The position numbers and the translations under genes are program-made. 40,576 bases of DNA from positions 1-40,576 of the forward strand of contig CAMGCK010000010.1 of NCBI GenBank assembly GCA_946040795.1, written 5' to 3'. The notes beneath the pieces are model-generated. The model was given only the letters and a program-made list of their open reading frames with translations. It had not been told where the DNA came from and did no database searches. Source of the stretch: an uncultured Lachnospiraceae bacterium (GTDB taxonomy: Bacteria; Bacillota; Clostridia; Lachnospirales; Lachnospiraceae). Shown here piece by piece: positions 21,145 to 29,954 of the stretch (its first letter is position 1; each line of letters begins with the position of its first letter).

Positions 21145-22635
21145 ATGGAAAAGACCAGAGTTTTATTTGCAGCATCCGAATGTGTACCGTTTATCAAGAC
21201 GGGGGGACTTGCTGATGTCATCGGTTCTCTGCCGAAGTATTACAACAGGGACAAATATGATGTACGCGTCATTATGCCGCGCTATACCTGCATCAAGGAC
21301 ATGTATCGCGATCAGATGGAATATGTGACGCATTTTTACACGGGTTTCCGTTTCAGAGAGCAGTACATCGGTATTTTACGTCTGGTTCTGAACGGTATTA
21401 CCTTCTACTTCCTGGACAATGAATTTTATTTCAGCGGTTCATGGCCGTACGGCAACACCTACGACGACATTGAGAAGTTCGCGTTCTTCTCACGCGCAGC
21501 TCTGTCCGCACTGCCGCTCATCGGCTTCCAGCCGGACATCATTCACTGCCACGACTGGCAGACGGGTCTGGTACCGGTCTATTTAAACGACTATTTTCAG
21601 GGCGATGTTTTCTTCCACAATATCAAGACCATCTTCACTATCCATAACCTGAAATTCCAGGGCGTATGGAACATCCCGACGATGATGGATAAGACCGGCC
21701 TGTCTTCTTACTATTTTACCAGCGACAAGCTGGAGGCTTATGACGCCGGCAACATGTTAAAGGGCGGTCTGGTATATGCAGACCGGATCACGACTGTTTC
21801 CAATACCTATGCGGAAGAAATCAAGACCGAGTTCTACGGCGAAGGCATGGATGGCCTGCTTCGTGCAAAGCAGAACAAACTGTCCGGCATCGTGAATGGT
21901 ATCGATACCGCTGTTTACAATCCGGAAGATGATAAGGACATCGAAGTCAATTATACTTCTGCGGATGCCATTGAGAAGAAGAAGGAGAACAAACTGCTTC
22001 TTCAGAAGGAACTGGGCTTAAAGGAAGATAAGGACGCGTTTGTCATCGGCATCGTATCTCGTCTGACGGACCAGAAGGGCTTTGACCTCATCGAGTGTGT
22101 CATGAGCGAGATCCTTTCCATGGAGAACGTTCAGGTTGCTGTTCTGGGTACCGGTGAGAGAAAGTATGAGGACATGTTCCGCTATTACGAGCATGCTTAT
22201 CCGGGCCGTGTTTCCGCGAATATTTTCTATTCCGAAGCACTCAGCCACCGTATCTACGCATCCTGTGACGCGTTCCTGATGCCGTCTCTGTTTGAGCCGT
22301 GCGGCCTCTCACAGCTCATGTCACTTCGTTACGGCACGCTTCCGATCGTTCGCGAGACCGGTGGTCTGAAGGATACCGTACAGCCGTATAACGAATATAC
22401 CGGCGAAGGTACCGGCTATTCCTTCCGCAATTACAACGCGCATGAAATGCTGAAGATTATCCGTTATGCGAAGAAGACTTATGACGAGAATCGTGACGCA
22501 TGGAACGCAATGGTTGTACGTGCTATGGAACAGGATTTCTCCTGGTCCGCTTCCGCAAAGAAGTACGAAGCACTGTACGATGAATTGATGGCGGAAAAGA
22601 ATGCGGAAACTCAGGGCAGAGACGGCCATGAATAA
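21145..22635 (+). CDS. glgA: glycogen synthase (ADP-glucose type)
   Basis: GlgA transfers glucose from ADP-glucose to growing glycogen chains. The 496-aa GT5 enzyme has the ADP-glucose site KTGGLADV at residues 18-25, the HCHDWQTGLVP and TIHNLKFQG blocks, VNGIDTAVYNP, and the C-terminal EPCGLSQLMSLRYGTLPIVR motif. These cover the two Rossmann domains of the family at normal length. The ATG follows AAAGGAG at 8 nt. Other glg genes are not adjacent. A small membrane protein gene overlaps the end by 8 bp. Confidence 0.96.
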   Translation: MEKTRVLFAASECVPFIKTGGLADVIGSLPKYYNRDKYDVRVIMPRYTCIKDMYRDQMEYVTHFYTGFRFREQYIGILRLVLNGITFYFLDNEFYFSGSWPYGNTYDDIEKFAFFSRAALSALPLIGFQPDIIHCHDWQTGLVPVYLNDYFQGDVFFHNIKTIFTIHNLKFQGVWNIPTMMDKTGLSSYYFTSDKLEAYDAGNMLKGGLVYADRITTVSNTYAEEIKTEFYGEGMDGLLRAKQNKLSGIVNGIDTAVYNPEDDKDIEVNYTSADAIEKKKENKLLLQKELGLKEDKDAFVIGIVSRLTDQKGFDLIECVMSEILSMENVQVAVLGTGERKYEDMFRYYEHAYPGRVSANIFYSEALSHRIYASCDAFLMPSLFEPCGLSQLMSLRYGTLPIVRETGGLKDTVQPYNEYTGEGTGYSFRNYNAHEMLKIIRYAKKTYDENRDAWNAMVVRAMEQDFSWSASAKKYEALYDELMAEKNAETQGRDGHE

Positions 22636-22834
22636 GATGAGAACAGCTGCAGTCGTACTGATCGCGCTGATTCTGATCCTGTTCATCGTCATGGCGGTCA
22701 CGCTGGCCTCGGGAAACACGGAACTTTTTTTCGTGGAGGGCGGTGTCCTGGTGGCACTGTTTGTAGCAGCGTTCATTCTGATCCGTTTCAAGAAGAAAAA
22801 TGCCCCTGAAAAGGATGCTGAACAGGATTCATGA
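22628..22834 (+). CDS. small two-span membrane protein, unknown
   Basis: The 68-aa product begins MNKMRTAAVVLIALILILF and has two hydrophobic segments (about 5-27 and 34-53) followed by a lysine-rich and then acidic tail. It is not recognised as a known family. Its start lies inside the end of glgA (8-bp overlap), so translation is probably coupled. A terminator follows closely, making it the last gene of the transcript. An unannotated role in membrane association is possible, but nothing in the sequence says so. Confidence 0.6.
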   Translation: MNKMRTAAVVLIALILILFIVMAVTLASGNTELFFVEGGVLVALFVAAFILIRFKKKNAPEKDAEQDS

Positions 22835-22850
22835 ATCAGTTATCATAAAG

Positions 22851-22880
22851 AAAAAGCCCGCATAAAAGCGGGCTTTTTCA
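22851..22880. terminator. bidirectional terminator between glgA and nhaC
   Basis: A perfect 11-bp stem (22851-22861 with 22868-22878) has an A-run before and a T-run after, so it works for both converging transcripts. Confidence 0.93.
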
Positions 22881-22918
22881 ATGCCTTGCGGCAAATATGC
22901 TGTTTGTAAAAATCAGGA

Positions 22919-24502
22919 TCACTTGTTCAGTTTCTTCAGGACGAACAGGGTGGCTGCGGTCAGCGCGATACCGAACACCAGAGACCAGAGGTTCTGCACC
23001 AGACCTGCGAAAATGTAAGTGACGAAGGAAATTACGGCAACTGTAATTGCGTAAGGAATCTGCGTCGTTACATGTTCCAGATGGTTGCACTGCGCACCGG
23101 CAGAGGACATGATCGTCGTATCGGAGATCGGGGAGCAGTGATCACCGCATACAGCACCTGCCAGGCAGGCGGAGATACCGATGATAAATAACGGGCTGGA
23201 AGCCGGGAACACGGCGATGACGATCGGAATCAGAATACCGAATGTGCCCCAGCTGGTACCGGTTGCGAATGCGAGCGCACAGGCAATCAGGAAGATGATG
23301 GCCGGAAGCATGCTCATCAGCGCGCCGGCTGCACTTTCTGTCACGCCTGCAACGAATTCAGCACCGCCAAGGATGTTGGTGATGTTCTTCAGCGCGGTGG
23401 CCAGCGTCAGGATCAGGATGGCCGGAACCATGGCATTGAAGCCCTTGGGAATACACTTCATGGCATTTTCAAAGGTCAGGATGCGGCGGGCCAGCATATA
23501 GATGATCGTGAAGATCAGTGCAAGAATGGAGCCCCAGGGAAGTCCGACATAAGCATCGGTGTCACCGAAGGCATCGATGAAGGAAGCACCGCTGAAGAAA
23601 CCGCCGACGTAAATAAGACCGACTACACAGAACAGGATCAGCACGATGATCGGAAGGATCAGGTCGAAAACACGGCCGTGAGACTTCTGATTTGCTGCGT
23701 CATCACTGATGGCACCTTCCAGAATGGAAAGATCGCCTTCCTTGGCCTTCTTTTCATATTTATTCATCGGGCCGAAGTCAAAATTCATGACGGACAGCAT
23801 CACGACGAAGACAATGGTAAGAAGGGAATAGAAGTTGTATGGGATAGCCTTGACGAACAGACCGATACCGGACATTTCCGTGCCGGACGCATAACTGGAA
23901 ACAGCTGCTGCCCAGGAGGAGACCGGTGCGATCATGCAGATCGGAGCGGCAGTGGCATCGATGATGTAGGCCAGCTTCGGTCTGGAAATGTTGTGGCGGT
24001 CGGTGACCGGACGCATGACAGAACCGACGGTCAGGCAGTTGAAATAGTCATCGATGAAGATCAGAACACCCAGTACGAAGGTCGCAAGAAGCGCGCCGAC
24101 CTTGGTGTGGATGTGCTGCTTGGCCCACTGACCGAATGCGCGGGAAGAACCGGAAGCATTGACAAGTGCGACAAAGATGCCGAGGATCACAAGGAAAATG
24201 AAGATACCGGCGCTGTCTGCAACAGCTGCAATGAGACCGTCGTTGATCACGGTATCCAGAGAACCTACCGGATTATAGCGGCAGGCGAACAGTCCCGCAA
24301 GGACCACACCGACAAAGAGGGAGGAATAAGCCTCTTTGGTGAGGAGCGCGAGCGCAATGGCGACGATGGGCGGAACCAGGGCGAAGAACGTGCCTTCAAG
24401 CGGTTTCCCGAGTACAACTGCAATAACGGATGCGGTCACAAGACCCACAAGAATCACTGCAAGCAGCACTTTGATAATGATCGTAAGGATCTTCTTGTTC
24501 AT
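22919..24502 (-). CDS. nhaC: Na+/H+ antiporter NhaC family protein
   Basis: The 527-aa protein is an integral membrane transporter with about 11-12 hydrophobic segments. The NhaC pattern is visible in IDDYFNCLTVGSVMRPVTD, TAAPICMIAPVSSW and CGDHCSPISDTTIMSSAG. The family exchanges Na+ for H+, although some members carry amino acids or organic acids, so the substrate is not certain. The ATG follows AAAAGGAG on the minus strand. It is monocistronic and ends at the terminator shared with glgA. Confidence 0.9.
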   Translation of the reverse strand: MNKKILTIIIKVLLAVILVGLVTASVIAVVLGKPLEGTFFALVPPIVAIALALLTKEAYSSLFVGVVLAGLFACRYNPVGSLDTVINDGLIAAVADSAGIFIFLVILGIFVALVNASGSSRAFGQWAKQHIHTKVGALLATFVLGVLIFIDDYFNCLTVGSVMRPVTDRHNISRPKLAYIIDATAAPICMIAPVSSWAAAVSSYASGTEMSGIGLFVKAIPYNFYSLLTIVFVVMLSVMNFDFGPMNKYEKKAKEGDLSILEGAISDDAANQKSHGRVFDLILPIIVLILFCVVGLIYVGGFFSGASFIDAFGDTDAYVGLPWGSILALIFTIIYMLARRILTFENAMKCIPKGFNAMVPAILILTLATALKNITNILGGAEFVAGVTESAAGALMSMLPAIIFLIACALAFATGTSWGTFGILIPIVIAVFPASSPLFIIGISACLAGAVCGDHCSPISDTTIMSSAGAQCNHLEHVTTQIPYAITVAVISFVTYIFAGLVQNLWSLVFGIALTAATLFVLKKLNK

Positions 24503-24538
24503 GTTGTCTCCTTTTCTTATTGATTTTGTTTTTCACAA

Positions 24539-24553
24539 TTCAACATAATTGAA
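24539..24553. promoter_or_regulatory. inverted repeat upstream of nhaC
   Basis: TTCAACATAATTGAA has 5-bp arms around a 5-bp centre and lies 37 bp upstream of the nhaC start on the minus strand. It could be an operator. The surrounding 24503-24660 sequence is AT-rich with no gene. Confidence 0.35.
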
Positions 24554-24661
24554 CTACTAAAATATATCATATTGTCTGAATGAATAAAAGTATTTCCACA
24601 TATTTAGTAACGATTTTTATTGGAATCATTAGCGCAAACTGTGAGGATTCTGTTAAATCCG

Positions 24662-24689
24662 TTGAATTTGCATCGGGGTGTGTTATAAT
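24662..24689 (+). promoter_or_regulatory. promoter of the ABC exporter pair
   Basis: TTGAAT at 24662-24667, a 16-bp spacer and a perfect TATAAT at 24684-24689, 27 bp before the ATP-binding gene. Confidence 0.75.
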
Positions 24690-24716
24690 ACATTATCCGA
24701 ATTAAAGGAGAGAAAC

Positions 24717-25619
24717 ATGTCGTTCATTATTTCTACAGATGATCTTACAAAAAAATACAAACAGCTCACGGCACTGGATGGAGTGAGCGTTCACGTGGAA
24801 CAGGGAACTGTCTACGGACTCATCGGCCGGGCGGGAGCCGGTAAATCCACGCTGCTAAAGATCCTGGCGGGCCTTTCGCTTCCGACGGAGGGCAGCGTTC
24901 TTTACGGCAAGGTCGACGGAAGACGGCCGCGGATCGGCGTGCTTGTTGAAGATCCCGGACTTTACGGTCATCTGTCCGCAAAACAGAATATGGAGATCAA
25001 GCGTCTGGCCTTCGGCGGAAAAAATGACCGGGAAGCGGAAGAAATTCTTGAACGTCTGGGACTGACACAGTGGAGCGGCGTCAAGGCACGCAGTTTTTCC
25101 AGTGACATGAGACAGCGGCTCGGCGTTGCGATGGCCATGGTCGGAGATCCGGATATCCTGCTTCTGGATGAGCCCTTTACGGGCCTGGATCAGAAGAGTA
25201 TTCAGGAGCTCCGTTCGATTCTTGGCAGGATGGCAAAGGAAGAAAACAAGACGATCGTCATCACCGGAACCGGAACCGCTGAACTTTCAGGACTGGCATC
25301 GGTATTCGGCATGCTGGATAACGGCCGCCTGACCGGGGAATCATCGGAAGAAGAAATCATGAGCCGGATGCCCGGATATCTGAAGCTGGTAGTCGATCCT
25401 GTCGACGCAGCCAGAGAAGTGCTGAACAGCATGGGCATATTCGGTTATCAGACCAAAACATTCCATATGATCCATGTGCTGGAGCAGATCGACCGCAGGG
25501 AAGAGATCCTTGAAAAGATGGCACTTGCAGGCGTTCAGGTCAGTGAATGCACGGTGATCCGGGAGTTCATGGACAGCGTTTACAGCGGATTTTCAAAGGA
25601 GGGACCGTATCATGCTTAA
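24717..25619 (+). CDS. ABC transporter ATP-binding protein (ABC-2 exporter type)
   Basis: The 300-aa protein is the cytoplasmic ATPase of an ABC exporter. Walker A is GRAGAGKST (about residues 38-46) and Walker B is ILLLDEPFTGLD (about 147-158). The signature motif is degenerate: where LSGGQ is expected the sequence reads SFSSDMRQRLGVA. A C-terminal region of about 85 residues beyond the core resembles that of antibiotic and bacteriocin exporter ATPases. The ATG at 24717 follows AAAGGAGAG. The last 8 bases overlap the permease gene, so the two are translated together. The substrate is unknown. Confidence 0.88.
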   Translation: MSFIISTDDLTKKYKQLTALDGVSVHVEQGTVYGLIGRAGAGKSTLLKILAGLSLPTEGSVLYGKVDGRRPRIGVLVEDPGLYGHLSAKQNMEIKRLAFGGKNDREAEEILERLGLTQWSGVKARSFSSDMRQRLGVAMAMVGDPDILLLDEPFTGLDQKSIQELRSILGRMAKEENKTIVITGTGTAELSGLASVFGMLDNGRLTGESSEEEIMSRMPGYLKLVVDPVDAAREVLNSMGIFGYQTKTFHMIHVLEQIDRREEILEKMALAGVQVSECTVIREFMDSVYSGFSKEGPYHA

Positions 25620-26451
25620 TATGATCCGAGCAGATCTGTACCGTCTGGTGCATCAGAAGAGTACATGGGTCCTTCTCATTGTCAGTACGGCAGTAATGCT
25701 TTTCACTTCGTTTACACTGGGATTCATTCTGGGAGATGCCGACTGGCTTGTCGTGATGCTGAAGGATTACGATGAATTATGCCGTGAACTTGGAATGGCC
25801 AATCCTTTTACTGTATACAAAGAACTTTTTTCCGTGCAGTGCGGGGATTCGCTGGACTTTGTCACACAGTCTCTGACCCGGGACCTTGCAATCGCCATGG
25901 CAATCTTTGTCTATGTGTTCGCGGAAGCCCCGAGAACCGGCGGATACATTAAGAATCTTGCATATCAGCATGATCGGAAAACGCGCTTTTTCTCAAATGC
26001 ACTGATGAGCTTCATCTATGCATGCATGCTGACATTTGCCAGTGCCGCTGTATCCTTTCTGTTATCGCTGCTGTTTTTCAAAAAGGTGGACATGTCTCTT
26101 TTCGGTATGTTCCTTCTTTACCTTCTTCTGTTTGCGATGCTTTTGTGTACGGTGGGACTGTTCATCATGTGCGTGTCCGACCTCATGAAGAGACCCACAG
26201 GCGGACTGCTTCTTTCCATTGCCTATATGTCCATGGGCGCAGCCGCTTTCTATCAGGTCATGAACACACTTGTACAGAGCGTTTCCGGCGATGGATTCTT
26301 TGTGGAATTCATAACACCGCTGGGCAATATGAGCCTTCTCACGCTGGGAAAATGGGATACATATCTTGCGGCGGTTCTCGTCGTTGTCCTGTATTTTGTG
26401 CTTACAGCGCTTACCGAGACGGTTTTTCTTAAAAATAAAGAGTTGATTTAA
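25612..26451 (+). CDS. ABC-2 type membrane permease
   Basis: This 279-aa protein is the membrane half of the exporter. It has about six hydrophobic segments, the first near 17-37, then 100-120, 140-165, 170-195, 205-225 and 245-270. It starts MLNMIRADLYRLVHQKS, the usual amphipathic lead of this class, and has no ATPase motif. With one ATPase and one permease the transporter would be a dimer of each. Such pairs export lipids, peptides or antibiotics, and nothing here decides which. The start overlaps the previous stop, and Met4 at 25621 is a possible alternative. Confidence 0.8.
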   Translation: MLNMIRADLYRLVHQKSTWVLLIVSTAVMLFTSFTLGFILGDADWLVVMLKDYDELCRELGMANPFTVYKELFSVQCGDSLDFVTQSLTRDLAIAMAIFVYVFAEAPRTGGYIKNLAYQHDRKTRFFSNALMSFIYACMLTFASAAVSFLLSLLFFKKVDMSLFGMFLLYLLLFAMLLCTVGLFIMCVSDLMKRPTGGLLLSIAYMSMGAAAFYQVMNTLVQSVSGDGFFVEFITPLGNMSLLTLGKWDTYLAAVLVVVLYFVLTALTETVFLKNKELI

Positions 26452-26452
26452 C

Positions 26453-26481
26453 TTGTATTGTGAAATAAACTGTGTTATCAT
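26453..26481 (+). promoter_or_regulatory. possible promoter of rsmD-coaD
   Basis: TTGTAT at 26453-26458 and TATCAT at 26476-26481 with a 17-bp spacer, ending 20 bp before rsmD. The match is moderate. Confidence 0.45.
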
Positions 26482-26501
26482 TTTCTGATAAAGGAGTGCA
26501 T

Positions 26502-27062
26502 ATGAGAGTTATTGCAGGAACAGCACGAAGTCTTCCGCTGAAAACCGTCAAGGGGGACGCGACGCGGCCCACCACGGACCGCATCAAGGAGACACTTTTC
26601 AACATGCTGAACCCGTATGTTCCCGGCGCGCGTTTTCTGGATCTGTTTGCGGGAAGCGGCGGCATCGGCATTGAGGCTTTGAGCCGCGGTGCGGTGCATG
26701 CGGTTTTTGTGGACAACCAGAAGGAAGCGGTAAAGTGCATCACGGAGAATCTTCAGTTCACCCGGCTTCTGGATAAAGCAGAGGTCATGAGCTGCGATGT
26801 CATGACCGCGATCCTGCGCCTTTCCGATCGCCGTGAGGAACCCTTTGATGTGATCTTTCTGGATCCGCCGTATGATAACGGACTGGAAGAAGAGGTGCTG
26901 AGAGCCCTTTCCAAAAGCCCGCTTGTGAATGAGGATACGCTGATCGTGTTTGAAGCTTCGCTGAAGACCGATATCTCCTTTGTGGAGGATCTGGGGTATG
27001 AACTCCTGAAAGACAAGAAATACAAAACGAACCGCCATGCGTGGGTTCGTAAAGAAATCTGA
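26502..27062 (+). CDS. rsmD: 16S rRNA (guanine966-N2)-methyltransferase RsmD
   Basis: RsmD methylates G966 of 16S rRNA on the small subunit using SAM. The 186-aa protein starts [18 protein letters not shown], has the SAM-binding [19 protein letters not shown] (about residues 46-64) and the catalytic DPPY motif near 123, all standard for the family. The ATG at 26502 follows AAAGGAG. A longer in-frame start at 26472 lacks a ribosome site. It is followed after 8 bp by coaD, a very common pair. Confidence 0.95.
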   Translation: MRVIAGTARSLPLKTVKGDATRPTTDRIKETLFNMLNPYVPGARFLDLFAGSGGIGIEALSRGAVHAVFVDNQKEAVKCITENLQFTRLLDKAEVMSCDVMTAILRLSDRREEPFDVIFLDPPYDNGLEEEVLRALSKSPLVNEDTLIVFEASLKTDISFVEDLGYELLKDKKYKTNRHAWVRKEI

Positions 27063-27070
27063 GGTGTTCC

Positions 27071-27562
27071 ATGGCTGTAGCTGTTTATCCCGGTTCCTTT
27101 GATCCGGTAACATTCGGCCACATTGATATTATCCGGCGCGCCAGCCTTCTGACTGACCGTCTGGTCGTTGGCGTATTGAATAATTCCGCAAAATCCCCGC
27201 TGTTCTCCGTGGAAGAACGTGTTGAGATGATCCGGGAGGCGGTAAAGGATCTTCCGAATGTGGAAGTGAAGAGCTTTTCCGGTCTGACCGTTGATTTTGC
27301 ATCCTCTGAAGGGGCATCGGCCATTGTCCGAGGCCTTCGCGCGGTTACCGATTTTGAGTATGAACTGCAGTTTTCTCAGACTAACCGAAAGATCATGCCC
27401 ACAGTGGATACCATATTCCTGACCACCAGTCTTCAGTATGCGTACCTTTCCTCCAGCATCGTCAAGGAGGTCGCATCCTATGGTGGTGACATTTCAGAAT
27501 TTGTTCCCGGCTTCGTAGCTGAAAAGATCATTGAAAAGATAAAAAAGAAGAGAGGTAATTAA
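27071..27562 (+). CDS. coaD: pantetheine-phosphate adenylyltransferase
   Basis: CoaD adenylates 4'-phosphopantetheine to dephospho-CoA, the substrate of CoaE. The 163-aa protein has [10 protein letters not shown] (residues 8-17, the ATP-binding TxGH-type motif), [14 protein letters not shown] and the C-terminal [17 protein letters not shown], all canonical. It sits 8 bp after rsmD and only 1 bp before the coiled-coil gene, which points to a single transcript. The ATG is preceded by GAGGTG at 5 nt. Confidence 0.96.
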   Translation: MAVAVYPGSFDPVTFGHIDIIRRASLLTDRLVVGVLNNSAKSPLFSVEERVEMIREAVKDLPNVEVKSFSGLTVDFASSEGASAIVRGLRAVTDFEYELQFSQTNRKIMPTVDTIFLTTSLQYAYLSSSIVKEVASYGGDISEFVPGFVAEKIIEKIKKKRGN

Positions 27563-27563
27563 C

Positions 27564-27872
27564 ATGAGCAATCGTATTGAGCAGGTCATCGGCGATATTG
27601 AAGAATATATCGACGGATGTAAGATGCAGGCATTCTCCAGCACCAAAATCATTGTGGACCGTACGCAGATTGAGGATTTCCTGGATGAACTTCGTCAGTA
27701 TACACCTGAAGAAGTTAAAAAGTATCAGCGCATGTTAAATAACCGTGACAAGATCCTCTCCGACGCAAAGCGCAAGGCATCCGAGGTTGAGGAAAAGGCA
27801 CAGGCTTATGCAGATCACATGGTCAGTGAAAGTCAGATCACAAAACTGGCGTATGAGAAAGCCAATGAGTAA
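27564..27872 (+). pseudogene. coiled-coil protein, N-terminal part truncated by duplication
   Basis: The 102-aa frame starts MSNRIEQVIGDIEEYIDG and is helical and charged (SDAKRKASEVEEKAQAYA), resembling the coiled-coil H+-ATPase subunit or DivIVA-like proteins often found after coaD in these bacteria. The first 19 codons occur once, and the rest is repeated immediately downstream. It ends at TAA (27870-27872) because the repeat is 250 bp, which is not a multiple of three. Removing one copy restores a 209-aa frame to 28443. The original function is unknown. It may still make a short protein, since ribosome site and start are intact. Confidence 0.8.
27620..27869 (+). repeat. tandem direct repeat, copy 1 (250 bp)
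   Basis: Positions 27620-27869 are identical, base for base as far as I can read, to 27870-28119. A single G is shared at the junction, so boundaries can slide by 1 bp. The unit lies inside one gene and shifts its frame by one base. No inverted repeats or IS sequence flank it. Confidence 0.97.
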
Positions 27873-28443
27873 GATGCAGGCATTCTCCAGCACCAAAATC
27901 ATTGTGGACCGTACGCAGATTGAGGATTTCCTGGATGAACTTCGTCAGTATACACCTGAAGAAGTTAAAAAGTATCAGCGCATGTTAAATAACCGTGACA
28001 AGATCCTCTCCGACGCAAAGCGCAAGGCATCCGAGGTTGAGGAAAAGGCACAGGCTTATGCAGATCACATGGTCAGTGAAAGTCAGATCACAAAACTGGC
28101 GTATGAGAAAGCCAATGAGATCTTGACAAGTGCACAGCAGGAAGCACAGCGCATCATTGAAGCGGCACAGGATGAGGCTGATGCTGTTCGCGGCGGCGCG
28201 CTGGCATACACGAATGACATGCTGGACAGCCTTCGTTCGATCCTGAGCGGAACCATTGATGACTGCCAGAACCGTTATTCCGCGCTGATCTCCAGCCTGA
28301 CGGCACATCAGAACATCGTCATCCAGAACCAGCAGGAACTGAACGGCATGAACGAGGATGCAAAGCGGGAACCCGAAGATGCAAAGCCGTTCTTTGAATC
28401 CGATGAAGCGTATGACGGCGAAGAAGCAGAAGAGGAAGACTGA
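27865..28443 (+). CDS. coiled-coil protein, re-initiated C-terminal product
   Basis: From ATG 27865 the frame gives 192 aa. It starts MSKMQAFSSTKIIVDRTQ, repeats the segment encoded by copy 1, then continues with a long helix (ILTSAQQEAQRIIEAAQDEADA), a Gln/Asn-rich stretch and a very acidic tail (ESDEAYDGEEAEEED). It lacks only the first 20 residues of the intact protein. The start overlaps the upstream stop as ATGAGTAA, which would allow reinitiation. ATG 27874 is an alternative. The ribosome site is weak (GAGAAAG). Family homologues are coiled-coil proteins of unknown role, possibly in cell shape or division. Confidence 0.65.
   Translation: MSKMQAFSSTKIIVDRTQIEDFLDELRQYTPEEVKKYQRMLNNRDKILSDAKRKASEVEEKAQAYADHMVSESQITKLAYEKANEILTSAQQEAQRIIEAAQDEADAVRGGALAYTNDMLDSLRSILSGTIDDCQNRYSALISSLTAHQNIVIQNQQELNGMNEDAKREPEDAKPFFESDEAYDGEEAEEED
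27870..28119 (+). repeat. tandem direct repeat, copy 2 (250 bp)
   Basis: This is the second identical copy, and after it the sequence continues into ILTSAQQEAQR, the natural continuation of copy 1. Perfect identity implies a very recent event or an assembly artefact. Confidence 0.97.
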
Positions 28444-28451
28444 TAACGATC

Positions 28452-28482
28452 ATGCCCCGATCACGAAAGGTGCTCGGGGCAT
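28452..28482 (+). repeat. inverted repeat between coiled-coil gene and methyltransferase
   Basis: ATGCCCCGA at 28452-28460 pairs with TCGGGGCAT at 28474-28482. There is no T-run, so it may be an mRNA stability or attenuation hairpin rather than a terminator. Confidence 0.5.
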
Positions 28483-28504
28483 CATACTGTAATGAGGGTG
28501 TTTT

Positions 28505-29887
28505 ATGGCAGCATTACCGGCTGAATTTGAATTGAAAATGAAGGAGCTTCTGGGCGAAGAATACGAGTCTTACCTGGAAAGCTTCCGTGCGGAGCGGGTG
28601 TATGGTCTTCGCGTCAATACACTGAAGATCTCCGTTGAGGATTTCCTGAGGATCTGTCCGTTTGAAGTGAAGCCGGTTCCGTGGACGCACAACGGCTTTT
28701 ATTACCGCGGAAGCGATAAACCCGCCAAGCATCCGTATTATTTCGCGGGACTGTATTATCTGCAGGAGCCATCTGCCATGACGCCGGCGGAGATCCTGCC
28801 GGTGGAAGAAGGAGACTTTGTGCTGGACACCTGTGCAGCTCCCGGCGGAAAATCCACGGAACTTGCGTCAAAACTGAACGGCAAAGGCGTGTTGTTCTCC
28901 AATGACATCAGCAATTCCCGCGCGCAGGCACTTCTCAAAAATCTGGAACTCTTCGGCGTCAAAAATACGGTCATTCTTTCCGAGGATCCCCAGAAACTGG
29001 AACCGCAGTTCCGGGAGTATTTTGACAAGATCCTGATCGATGCGCCCTGTTCCGGCGAGGGCATGTTCCGCAAAGAACCGGCGGTCATTAAAAGCTGGGT
29101 GGAGCATGGCAATGAGTTCTACGTGAATCTTCAGAAGCAGATCACAAAGAAAGCACTTTCCATGCTGAAGCCTGGCGGCATGATGGTTTATTCCACCTGC
29201 ACCTTTGCTCCCTGTGAGGATGAAGACATGATCCTGTACATGAAGGATCTCTGTCCGGAACTGAAGGTGCTGGACATTCCGAACCGATACGGCGGCTTTT
29301 CGGAAGGCATGCCGGAGAAGGCGGTCCGTTACGATGAAGAATTGAAAAAGTGCATTCGCATCTTCCCCCACAAGGTGGATGGAGAGGGGCATTTTGTAGC
29401 ACTTCTTCAGAAAGGCGAAGAAACGGAAACAGAAAGGGATTCCAAAAACAAAAAAGCGGATATTTCGCGTCTTCCCCTGGAGCTTCGGGAATTTCTGTCC
29501 ATGGTATCGATGCCTTTTGAGAACGGCTCTTTTGAGATCCGCAATGAAAAGGTCTATTTTGTGCCGGATACCGGTGCGGCCTTTACGGGACTTCGTGTCA
29601 TGCGATCGGGACTTCTCATCGGTGAAATGAAGAAGAAGCGTTTTGAACCTTCCCAGGCCTTTGCGATGGCCTTGAAGGAAGCGGAGTTTTCCAATATCGT
29701 CTCACTTCCCGCTTCCGATCCGCGCGTCCTCAAGTATCTGAAGGGAGAGACTGTGGATGTATCCGATGTTTTCACCGGAAACGACGGCTGGGTCCTGTTC
29801 GCGGTGGATCATTTCCCGCTGGGCTTTGCAAAGGCAGCACGCGGCATTCTGAAAAACAAGTATCTGGCCGGCTGGCGTTATCAGTAA
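28505..29887 (+). CDS. rsmF: RsmF-like NOL1/NOP2/Sun rRNA m5C methyltransferase
   Basis: This enzyme would methylate a cytosine of 16S rRNA at carbon 5 using SAM. The 460-aa protein has the SAM site DTCAAPGGKSTELASKL (about residues 109-125), the DAPCSGEGMFRKEP motif with one essential cysteine, and YSTCTFAPCEDE with the nucleophilic cysteine. The C-terminal third (about 300-460) matches the extra RsmF/YebU RNA-binding region, not a single-domain RsmB. A hairpin lies upstream and the ATG has GGGTG at 5 nt. Which cytosine is modified cannot be read from sequence. Confidence 0.88.
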   Translation: MAALPAEFELKMKELLGEEYESYLESFRAERVYGLRVNTLKISVEDFLRICPFEVKPVPWTHNGFYYRGSDKPAKHPYYFAGLYYLQEPSAMTPAEILPVEEGDFVLDTCAAPGGKSTELASKLNGKGVLFSNDISNSRAQALLKNLELFGVKNTVILSEDPQKLEPQFREYFDKILIDAPCSGEGMFRKEPAVIKSWVEHGNEFYVNLQKQITKKALSMLKPGGMMVYSTCTFAPCEDEDMILYMKDLCPELKVLDIPNRYGGFSEGMPEKAVRYDEELKKCIRIFPHKVDGEGHFVALLQKGEETETERDSKNKKADISRLPLELREFLSMVSMPFENGSFEIRNEKVYFVPDTGAAFTGLRVMRSGLLIGEMKKKRFEPSQAFAMALKEAEFSNIVSLPASDPRVLKYLKGETVDVSDVFTGNDGWVLFAVDHFPLGFAKAARGILKNKYLAGWRYQ

Positions 29888-29891
29888 ATGT

Positions 29892-29920
29892 TTGACAGAA
29901 AAGAGGGCGTTTGATATAAT
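29892..29920 (+). promoter_or_regulatory. promoter of gmk-rpoZ-rimO-pgsA
   Basis: A perfect TTGACA at 29892-29897, a 17-bp spacer and a perfect TATAAT at 29915-29920. This is the strongest consensus promoter in the window. Confidence 0.9.
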
Positions 29921-29954
29921 TCAAGCTGATTAAGTATCACTATAAGGAGTATTT

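Noticed and set aside
24503..24716. Riboswitch upstream of nhaC or of the ABC genes
   Set aside because: Each leader is short and AT-rich and shows no conserved multi-helix core.
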